Of a stretch of DNA of 64,000 nucleotides, positions 57,912 through 64,000 are shown one piece after another. Source of the DNA: Aquamicrobium sp. (GTDB taxonomy: Bacteria; Pseudomonadota; Alphaproteobacteria; Rhizobiales; Rhizobiaceae). The first letter of the stretch is position 1. The number at the start of each line of letters is the position of its first letter. Below the pieces are notes generated by a model. That model was not told where the DNA came from. It worked only from the letters and a program-made list of their open reading frames with translations, and ran no database searches. Made by a program: the position numbers and the translations under genes. Location of the stretch: the NCBI GenBank assembly GCA_019739225.1, contig JAHHDT010000007.1:1-64000 (forward strand), written 5' to 3'.

Positions 57912-58394
57912 TCAGGCCGGTTTTTCACCGAGGAGACGGCCAAGCAAATCCAGCAGCGTCGCGCGGGCTTCCGGCCCGCCGAGCCTCTCGACAAGGCGCT
58001 CTTCGTGGGCGCGCCAAACGGTGCTCATCTTGTCGACGAAGCGGGTGCCCTCGGGTGTGAGGTGCAGCGAATGCGAGCGCTTGTCGCCCTCGGCCTTGCG
58101 ACGCTCGGCGAGACCCCGCTGCTCGAGGCTGTCCATCAACGCCACGAAATTAGCGCGCTTGATGCCGAGCTGCTCGGCGATTTCGGTCTGCTTCTGGCCG
58201 GGGGTGCGCGCAATGAGCGCAAGTACGGAGAACTCGGCGGGTCGCAGCTTCATCTTCTCGAAGGTTTCGATGAAGTCCTGGAATACAAAGAGCTGGGCTC
58301 GGCGCAGCTTGTAGCCGACTATTTCCCCCATCTCGGGGATCCCGACCGGAACACCCGACCCCGCGTTATTTCCGTCTTCGCTCTTACCCGCCAT
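57912..58394 (-). CDS. MarR-family regulator
   Basis: 160 residues. Winged helix pattern: LRPAEFSVLALIARTPGQKQTEIAEQLGIKRANFVALMDSLEQRGLAERRKAEGDKRSHSLHLTPEG. The KxxRxHxLxLTPEG wing is typical. MarR repressors of hydroxycinnamate genes (FerR/CouR type) are released by the CoA thioester. Two copies of a matching inverted repeat flank it, before the ligase and before the crotonase, so it likely represses both. Convergent with the ligase stop (6 bp gap), divergent from the crotonase. Confidence 0.92.
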   Translation of the reverse strand: MAGKSEDGNNAGSGVPVGIPEMGEIVGYKLRRAQLFVFQDFIETFEKMKLRPAEFSVLALIARTPGQKQTEIAEQLGIKRANFVALMDSLEQRGLAERRKAEGDKRSHSLHLTPEGTRFVDKMSTVWRAHEERLVERLGGPEARATLLDLLGRLLGEKPA

Positions 58395-58586
58395 GAACCC
58401 TCAATCCGTTTTGCCGCGATAACCGCGACCTGGGTGAAACAACCGGAATTCGGTTCATGCGTTGCCGACGCTCGAATCGCGGCTGCTTCGGCAAGTTTAC
58501 TTCGTCAGAGGGCCGGCGACACCTATTTTGCCGGGGTGCTCGATGATTGGGTGATTCATCTCGACGCGGCGTTTCAAAGCGGCTAT

Positions 58587-58607
58587 ATTGTTATACAACA
58601 AAACAAT
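58587..58607. promoter_or_regulatory. MarR-type operator 2 (one mismatch)
   Basis: ATTGTTAT (58587-58594), 5-bp spacer, AAAACAAT (58600-58607): the same 8-5-8 frame as operator 1 with a single base change. It lies in the divergent marR/crotonase region, 60 bp before the crotonase start. Confidence 0.7.
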
Positions 58608-58666
58608 CGTGAGAAGGGCGATAACGCTGCCATGCGGCGGCGGCAGGCTCGGTCGCTAGGAAGATC

Positions 58667-59440
58667 ATGACAAGAGAAGAACCGGTACTCCTGGTCTGCG
58701 TGGAAGGGCCGATCGCCCGTCTGGTGCTGAACCGCCCGGAAAAGCGAAATGCGGTCAACGACGCGCTCCTGGAGGCGCTCGCAACCTTCTTCAATGCCAT
58801 TCCCGACGGCGTTCGAGCGATCGTTCTGAGCGGCGCGGGTGGACACTTCTCGTCCGGGCTGGACCTGTCGGAACAGGTCGAGCGCGAGCCCGAGCAGGTG
58901 ATGCGCCACTCGCGTGGCTGGCACCGGCTGATGGATACGATCCAGTTTTCGGGCGTGCCGGTCGTCGCCGCCCTGTCCGGCGCCGTCATGGGCGGCGGGC
59001 TGGAAATCGCCAGCACCGCGCATGTGCGAGTGGCTGAGCCGTCGACCGTTTTCAGGCTGCCGGAGAGCAAGCGCGGCATCTTCGTCGGCGGTGGCGCGAC
59101 GGTACGCGTCGGGCGCATTCTCGGCCCCGACAGGATGACGGAGATGATGCTGACCGGGCGCAGCTACGATGGCGAGGAAGGGTGCAGGCTGGGACTCGCC
59201 CATCACCTCGTCGGCGAGGGCGAAGCTCTGGCGAGAGCAGAGGAACTGGCGCACGAGATCGCGGGCAATGCCTCGCTGGTCAACTATCTCATCATCCAGT
59301 CGATCGCCCGCATCGGCAACATGTCGCACGACGACGGCCTGTACACGGAAAGCCTGAGCGCGGCCTTGTCGCAGACGGGGGCCGATGCGCGTGAAGGACT
59401 GAAAGCCTTCCTCGAGAAGCGCAAACCCCGCTTCGGCTGA
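58667..59440 (+). CDS. enoyl-CoA hydratase/isomerase (crotonase family)
   Basis: 257 residues. Oxyanion-hole loops: GAGGHFSSGLDLSEQ and ALSGAVMGGGLEIAS. Both catalytic glutamates of classical hydratases are present (Glu113 in GGGLEIAS, Glu133 in RLPESKRG), unlike feruloyl-CoA hydratase-lyases that lack the first. So simple hydration of an enoyl-CoA (AtuE-like) is more likely than ferulate side-chain cleavage. AGGAAG ribosome site. Likely controlled by MarR. Confidence 0.88.
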   Translation: MTREEPVLLVCVEGPIARLVLNRPEKRNAVNDALLEALATFFNAIPDGVRAIVLSGAGGHFSSGLDLSEQVEREPEQVMRHSRGWHRLMDTIQFSGVPVVAALSGAVMGGGLEIASTAHVRVAEPSTVFRLPESKRGIFVGGGATVRVGRILGPDRMTEMMLTGRSYDGEEGCRLGLAHHLVGEGEALARAEELAHEIAGNASLVNYLIIQSIARIGNMSHDDGLYTESLSAALSQTGADAREGLKAFLEKRKPRFG

Positions 59441-59444
59441 GCTG

Positions 59445-59957
59445 TCAGTGGCCGGTCGGCGCAGCTACGGAAGCTGGCGCGGCTGTAGCCGGGCCGATCG
59501 AACTGGACCCGGCCTCATCTTTCGGCAGGAAGTCGACCTGCTCAACCAGCACTTCGCGGATGAGTTCTTCCCCGAGCCGCTCGTTGACGCCGGTGCGAAT
59601 GCTTTCGCGGAATGAATCGATGTCGAGATCGTCACGCTTGGTGAAATCGATCTCCGGGCTCGCGTAGAGCTGCGTGTAGATCTGATCGGCCAATAGCGAC
59701 TCGGCAGGAAGCTTGAGCGCGGCTAGCCTGGTGCCTTCGGCCGTGAAGACGAGGCGCACGAGGAAATAGCCGTAGACCTGTCCGCGGTCGAAGACAGGCA
59801 CCGAAATGATGCCGGTCTTCACATAGTCGAGACCCTGAAACGCGGTCGGTTCGGCATCCGCAGCTTCCTGCGGCTGCTGCCCCGACTGGAACGAATAGAG
59901 CAGCGCGCCGGTAGTGGCGATGCTGATCCACAGGGCTGCGACCATGAACTTGATCAT
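59445..59957 (-). CDS. small membrane-anchored protein at end of flagellar operon
   Basis: 170 residues. One N-terminal helix (about 3-23), then a periplasmic domain (FQGLDYVKTGIISVPVF, GYFLVRLVFTAEGTRL, RTGVNERLGEELIREVLVEQVDFL) and an Ala/Pro tail. The bitopic FliL-like layout and the coupled ATGA overlap with the flgN-like gene suggest a flagellar or motor function, but sequence identity to FliL is not apparent to me. It sits last in the operon. Confidence 0.7.
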   Translation of the reverse strand: MIKFMVAALWISIATTGALLYSFQSGQQPQEAADAEPTAFQGLDYVKTGIISVPVFDRGQVYGYFLVRLVFTAEGTRLAALKLPAESLLADQIYTQLYASPEIDFTKRDDLDIDSFRESIRTGVNERLGEELIREVLVEQVDFLPKDEAGSSSIGPATAAPASVAAPTGH

Positions 59958-60304
59958 GGCTGCTCGGCCATCCTGCCGAACTCGCTGGCGGTGTAGGTGC
60001 CGTCGGCCTCCGCGCGCTGAATGGCATCCTGCATCAGCGTTGCCACTTCGGTGACGGCGTTGAGGTGGGCGAGGATCGCGGCCTCGTTGGCCGAGAGCTT
60101 TTCGCGCAGGCGAATGATCCCATGGCGATGCTCATCCGGCAGCGTTGCGCCGCCGAGGCCCGAAACCGCCTTGTTGAGCTCATAGAGATAACGGCTCTTG
60201 CGAAGGTTCGAGGCCTTGATGTCGAAGCGAACGTCGGTGCGGATCGCCGCAGTTTCCGCGTCCACGGTTTCCTCGATACGGCCAAGGATGGCAGAGAGAT
60301 TCAT
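59954..60304 (-). CDS. FlgN-like flagellar chaperone
   Basis: 116 residues from ATG at 60304 (GGGAG upstream; an earlier ATG at 60370 adds a Pro/Asp-rich stretch). All helical: LSAILGRIEETVDAETAAI, FDIKASNLRKSRYLYELNKAV and a long C-terminal helix. This is the pattern of short rhizobial FlgN-type export chaperones for hook-associated proteins. Its stop overlaps the next gene. Identification rests on helical pattern and operon position. Confidence 0.65.
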   Translation of the reverse strand: MNLSAILGRIEETVDAETAAIRTDVRFDIKASNLRKSRYLYELNKAVSGLGGATLPDEHRHGIIRLREKLSANEAAILAHLNAVTEVATLMQDAIQRAEADGTYTASEFGRMAEQP

Positions 60305-60400
60305 GAGCGCTGCTCCCGAACGGTTGTTATCAGGATCCTCTGGCTGCATGAATTCCGCGTGGTCTGGCATAGAGCTTTTCTCATCTGACTCTGACTGAAA

Positions 60401-60964
60401 TTAGCGGCTGCTGGTGACGGAAGGCGTCTGGGCGCGCTCCTCGCCGATCGATTGGGCGGTCTTGCGCTGGATTTCCTGCACGAGAGCCACCGAAAGCATT
60501 TCCTGGGTGTCTTTTTCCGCGCGTTCCGGAGATGCGTCGCGTGTGGGGCCTTCGACCGCCGGCGTGGCCTGTGTGCGGTAGTGATCGCCCAGGATGCGGT
60601 CGGCGATGCCGATGCCGCCACGGGCGGCCATCACGTCGCCGAGCTGCTGGGCGAGCATCGATTGCCACATCTCGCCAGCCATGCCCGCTCCGTAGACCGA
60701 TTCAGTGTCTTTCGGCAGCATGGACTGGAGGAAGGTCTGTAGGATGACGGCCTCGAACTTCTGAAATGCGTCGGCTGCCGGCGACGTCTGGTCCGCAGGT
60801 GCCCGTGACCCCGACGGTGAAGGCGTCCCGGCTGGCTGGAAGGCGGTGCCTTCCACGCGCTGGCTGGCGAGCGAGGCGAGACGAGCCCGTGCTGCTTGCG
60901 CGGCGGCAGGATCGGCGGCCCGTGCCACATCCATCACGATGTCGCTTGGGGGTGAAATCGCCAA
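60401..60964 (-). CDS. flgJ: flagellar rod assembly protein FlgJ (rod-binding domain only)
   Basis: 187 residues beginning at TTG 60964, 8 bp after GGGAGG. The Rod_binding domain (about 65-120) reads FEAVILQTFLQSMLPKD, YGAGMAGEMWQSMLAQQLGDVMAARGGIGIAD, the FlgJ N-terminal signature. It lacks the muramidase half found in gammaproteobacterial FlgJ, as usual in Rhizobiales, so another enzyme must open the wall. Gap of 65 bp from the FliJ-like gene. Confidence 0.9.
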   Translation of the reverse strand: MAISPPSDIVMDVARAADPAAAQAARARLASLASQRVEGTAFQPAGTPSPSGSRAPADQTSPAADAFQKFEAVILQTFLQSMLPKDTESVYGAGMAGEMWQSMLAQQLGDVMAARGGIGIADRILGDHYRTQATPAVEGPTRDASPERAEKDTQEMLSVALVQEIQRKTAQSIGEERAQTPSVTSSR

Positions 60965-61029
60965 AGGCAGGACCTCCCAACGTGTTGATTTCGATTTTGC
61001 GAATATGGCGTGACAAGCTTGTGGCAGGC

Positions 61030-61416
61030 TTACTTTGGGTCTGACAGCTTCCGTTCGACGTTTTCGAGCTGCTCTTTTTCGGCGATTTCCCGGTCTTCGA
61101 GGCGAAATGCCTCGCGATAGGCGCGCTCGACGATATTGGTTCGAGCCGTCGCCGTGGCGACATGCGAGGCTTCCTGCTGCGCTCGGTCGCTTGCCCGTGC
61201 TTCGCGCTCCATGGCGGCACCGATTCGCCGATTGTAGAGGTCCGGAAACAGGCCGGGCATCGGGGACGCTGCATTGAGCGCCTCCAGCATCTCGTTCGCC
61301 TCCTGTCGCGCCGCGGCAGCCTGCGACAGGTGCGTCGCATGTTTCGTCTCGTGCAGCGCCTTGATCTGCTGTTGCAGGCGCACCAGACGTTTCAACCGTT
61401 CCGCGCGGGTCGTCAT
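61030..61416 (-). CDS. FliJ-like coiled-coil flagellar export protein
   Basis: 128 residues, nearly all charged helix: RAERLKRLVRLQQQIKALHE, a break near SPMPGLFPDLYN, then RTNIVERAYREAFRLEDREIAEKEQLENVERKL. FliJ-type export chaperones have the same length and coiled-coil form. GGGAGG ribosome site overlaps the fliR end. Family assignment is by pattern and position, between fliR and flgJ. Confidence 0.6.
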   Translation of the reverse strand: MTTRAERLKRLVRLQQQIKALHETKHATHLSQAAAARQEANEMLEALNAASPMPGLFPDLYNRRIGAAMEREARASDRAQQEASHVATATARTNIVERAYREAFRLEDREIAEKEQLENVERKLSDPK

Positions 61417-61417
61417 G

Positions 61418-62176
61418 TCAGCCTCCCAGCGTTGTCGGTAGGAAGCCGTCCACGAAAAGGCTCAGCATGATGCCGATGCCGAAATAGAGCAGTATCAGGC
61501 AGCCGGCGATCAGGAACGGCATCGAGACGAAATAGACCGGTATCTGCGGCGTGAGCTTGTTGACGAAGCCGACCGCCAGATTGACCAGTATGGCGTAGGC
61601 GATGAAGGGGCTGGCGAGGCGTAGCGTGATGTAGAACGACTGCGACAAGGTATCGACGAGATCGATCAGCGCCGACTGCGCGCCGAATGCACCCGAAACC
61701 GGGACGGCCTCGTAGGAAAGGATCAGGGCTTTCAGGATCTCGTGGTGAAAGTCGAACACGAACAGCAGGAGCAAGGCGCAGAGCGTTATCAGCGCAGTGA
61801 GCGCCGCCTGCGGCTCATTCTCCTCGACCACGGTTCCGGACATGCCGCCGAAGCCGCCGGTCATGGCGATGGCCGCGCCCGCGAACTGCAGCGCCAGAAC
61901 ATAGAAACGCGTGACCAGTCCGATTGTCGCGCCGACCAGCATTTCGGAAGCCACCAGCAAGAGCATGCCGTCCGGTTCGCGGTCGAGGTGCGGGATGATC
62001 GAGTCCCAAAGGTGCGCCAGCAATGCCCAGGTGACCGCGAGTGCAACAAACAGCCTTACATGCATGGCCACGCGCGCGCTCGAAAAGCCGGGCATCAACA
62101 TGAAGCATGTGCCGATGCGGCAGAAGGCGAGGAATGCCGCAAAGGCCAGCGTCTCGAGGTTGAGACCGTTCAGCAT
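61418..62176 (-). CDS. fliR: flagellar export apparatus protein FliR
   Basis: 252 residues with about six membrane helices. The type III export FliR pattern is clear: FCRIGTCFMLMPGFSS near the N-terminus, GGFGGMSGTVVEENEPQAALTALITL, and AYEAVPVSG. It forms the export gate with FliP/FliQ. Starts 12 bp after the flhA stop with AGGGGGA upstream. Confidence 0.92.
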   Translation of the reverse strand: MLNGLNLETLAFAAFLAFCRIGTCFMLMPGFSSARVAMHVRLFVALAVTWALLAHLWDSIIPHLDREPDGMLLLVASEMLVGATIGLVTRFYVLALQFAGAAIAMTGGFGGMSGTVVEENEPQAALTALITLCALLLLFVFDFHHEILKALILSYEAVPVSGAFGAQSALIDLVDTLSQSFYITLRLASPFIAYAILVNLAVGFVNKLTPQIPVYFVSMPFLIAGCLILLYFGIGIMLSLFVDGFLPTTLGG

Positions 62177-62187
62177 TCCCCCTGCGC

Positions 62188-64000
62188 CTAGGAAATGGAG
62201 CCGAGGACGCGTACCTCGACGCCGCGTGCAATCTCCACGTGCGACAGGACCGGCAGTGTTGCGAAAAGCCGTTCGATGATCATGCGCACGTAGGGCCGCG
62301 CATCCGGCGCGGAGACGAGCACGAACCGCTCTCCGGCATCGAGATGTTTGCGCACTGCCTTAGTGGCCTCGTTGCCGAATTCCTCCAGCAGCCGGGGATC
62401 GATGTCGAATTCGCGGATTTCGCCCTTGGTGTCGCGCTTAAGGGCCTGATGGAATGCCAAGTCCCAACGATTGCCGAGCCGTAGCACCTTCAGCACGCCG
62501 CCTTCGGTCAGATCGCCGCAAATCTGCTGCGCCATGCGGATTCGCACGTGTTCGACGATCTGCTCGGTACGTCGCACGTGTGGCGCTATCTCCGCGATCG
62601 CTTCGATGATGAGGTGCAGATTGCGGATCGATACGCGTTCGGCCAGCAGCAGCTTCAGCACTGCCTGAAGGCCGGGATAGGAAATGTGCGAGGTGCAGAC
62701 CTCGTCGATAAGCTTGCGGTACTCCTGGTCCTGCCGCTCGATCAGCGCCTTCATGTCCTTGTAGGACAGAAGCTGCGGGAGATTGTTGCGGATCACCTCG
62801 GAAAGGTGGGTCAGCAGCACCGACATGTTGTCGGCATAGGTAAAGCGCTCGCGCTTGAGGTCTTCCGCAAACATCTCCGAGACGGAATAGGCGCGCATGC
62901 CGAAAGCAGGTTCGCGCACTTCCTCGCCGGGAACTTCGGGAACCGGGCCGTTGCCCAGCAGAACCGTGACCTCGCCGACACGCATATGGTACTCGGCGAC
63001 CACGGTGCCGTGAACCTTGATCTGATAGCTCTTGGGCGGGATCGAGAAGTCGTCTGTAAGCCTGACTTCCGGCACGACGAAACCGTACTGGGTGGCGAAT
63101 TTCTTCCGCATCTTACCCATGCGGAAGGCAAGTTCCTGATGGGATGCCAGCAGGCGCATGGAAAGCTGCTTGCCCAGCAGCAGCTCGATTTCGGCCGTCT
63201 TGAGCGACGACTTGATCGACTGCTTTTCCTCTTCCTGTTTCGCTTCCTCCAGCTCCTTCTCGATCACCGCCTGCGCATCCTTGTGCTTCTTGCGCTGAAG
63301 CGGAATGACGTAGGCGATCGCTGCCAGGCACAGGGCAAGCGCCATGAAGGGTATCGCGGGCAGGCCGGGCATCAGTCCGAGTGCGAACATCAGCACCGCA
63401 GCAACCGACAACGCACGCGGATAGGCACCGAGCTGGCCGAACACGGCTTCGTCGGTCGCGCCGCGGGTGCCACCCTTGGAGACGACAAGGCCGGCAGAAA
63501 GGGAAACGATCAGGGCGGGGATCTGGGTCGCCAGGCCATCGCCGACCGACAGCTTGACGAAGATGTCGGCAGACTCGCTCATGCCCATGCCGTGGCGCGT
63601 GTAGCCGATCGCGATGCCACCGACGATGTTGATGACGGTGATGATGAGGCCGGCGATGGCGTCGCCGCGCACGAATTTCGAGGCACCATCCATGGCGCCG
63701 AAGAAGGAGCTTTCTTCTTCCAGCTCGCGGCGGCGGCGCTGGGCTTCCTTGTCGTCGATGACACCGGCCGAAAGATCGGCGTCGATGGACATCTGCTTTC
63801 CGGGAATGGCGTCGAGGGTGAAGCGAGCGCCCACTTCCGCGATACGGGTCGCGCCCTTGGTGATGACGATGAAGTTCACCGTGATCAGGATAAGGAAGAC
63901 GATCAGGCCGATGACGAAGTCGCCGGCCATGACAAGATTCGAAAAGCCTCCGATGACGTAACCGGCCGCGTTTGTGCCCTCGTTGCCGTGCGACAGGATC
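62188..64000 (-). CDS. flhA: flagellar export protein FlhA, 5' end outside window
   Basis: The frame is open to the right edge; about 603 residues are present and some 100 N-terminal residues are missing. Visible: [51 protein letters not shown] (FHIPEP signature), [28 protein letters not shown], and the large cytosolic domain that docks export chaperones, ending in the [11 protein letters not shown] strand. Gate of the flagellar type III system. First visible gene of the minus-strand operon flhA-fliR-fliJ-like-flgJ-flgN-like. Confidence 0.96.
   Translation of the reverse strand, partial: ILSHGNEGTNAAGYVIGGFSNLVMAGDFVIGLIVFLILITVNFIVITKGATRIAEVGARFTLDAIPGKQMSIDADLSAGVIDDKEAQRRRRELEEESSFFGAMDGASKFVRGDAIAGLIITVINIVGGIAIGYTRHGMGMSESADIFVKLSVGDGLATQIPALIVSLSAGLVVSKGGTRGATDEAVFGQLGAYPRALSVAAVLMFALGLMPGLPAIPFMALALCLAAIAYVIPLQRKKHKDAQAVIEKELEEAKQEEEKQSIKSSLKTAEIELLLGKQLSMRLLASHQELAFRMGKMRKKFATQYGFVVPEVRLTDDFSIPPKSYQIKVHGTVVAEYHMRVGEVTVLLGNGPVPEVPGEEVREPAFGMRAYSVSEMFAEDLKRERFTYADNMSVLLTHLSEVIRNNLPQLLSYKDMKALIERQDQEYRKLIDEVCTSHISYPGLQAVLKLLLAERVSIRNLHLIIEAIAEIAPHVRRTEQIVEHVRIRMAQQICGDLTEGGVLKVLRLGNRWDLAFHQALKRDTKGEIREFDIDPRLLEEFGNEATKAVRKHLDAGERFVLVSAPDARPYVRMIIERLFATLPVLSHVEIARGVEVRVLGSIS

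Overview
The window is a continuous, gene-dense, high-GC segment of an alphaproteobacterial chromosome. It is most likely from the Hyphomicrobiales (Rhizobiales), with a Phyllobacteriaceae/Mesorhizobium-like flavour. Grounds for this are a Brucella-type Omp10 lipoprotein, homospermidine synthase, a rhizobial flhA-fliR-flgJ flagellar order, a ROSE-type thermometer before hsp20, a speF-like leader before an ornithine decarboxylase, and short palindromic intergenic repeats. I saw no tRNA, rRNA, CRISPR array, transposase or prophage. The genus is inference.

Layout. 1-2.8 kb: the 3'-truncated end of an alpha/beta hydrolase gene, a heat-regulated hsp20 and a threonine aldolase. 3.3-9.5 kb: the gltBD glutamate synthase operon. 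9.5-18.6 kb: envelope and housekeeping genes (degenerate SGNH protein, MltB-type transglycosylase, galU, beta-barrel protein, kdsD, an SPFH/NfeD pair, hemH). 18.6-26.6 kb: a minus-strand run of a PaaK-like ligase, omp10, hss, a DUF3445 protein, pabC-like, pabB and pepF. 26.7-33.2 kb: a sigma-54 type response regulator, a DUF882 peptidase, eda, a muramidase and trhO. 33.3-39.2 kb: a DUF533 protein, a TetR regulator, a candidate anti-Shine-Dalgarno sRNA, an SDR, an SLC13 permease, a YciI protein and an aminotransferase. 39.3-46.8 kb: GNAT, a CDF exporter, a sugar-acid dehydrogenase set (SDR, tiny membrane protein, denD), a NicO/DUF1007 metal transport pair, a LysR regulator and an amidase. 46.9-49.6 kb: a structured leader, ornithine decarboxylase, a GNAT gene interrupted in frame by a palindromic element, and a small periplasmic protein.

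49.8-59.4 kb is the most interesting block: an acyl-CoA catabolic cluster. It holds an SCP2 protein, a PECR-like SDR, a geranyl/methylcrotonyl-CoA carboxylase-type beta subunit, an acyl-CoA dehydrogenase, a biotin carboxylase/BCCP subunit, a feruloyl-CoA-synthase-like ligase, a MarR regulator and a crotonase. The set resembles the Pseudomonas atu (acyclic terpene) pathway, but its ligase looks aromatic-acid-like and no lyase is in view. Two copies of an 8-5-8 inverted repeat mark a probable MarR regulon (ligase and crotonase). A separate 16-bp palindrome sits in front of the SDR/carboxylase operon.

59.4-64 kb is the end of a flagellar operon on the minus strand (flhA, fliR, a FliJ-like protein, flgJ, a FlgN-like protein and a small membrane-anchored protein). 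flhA runs off the right edge.
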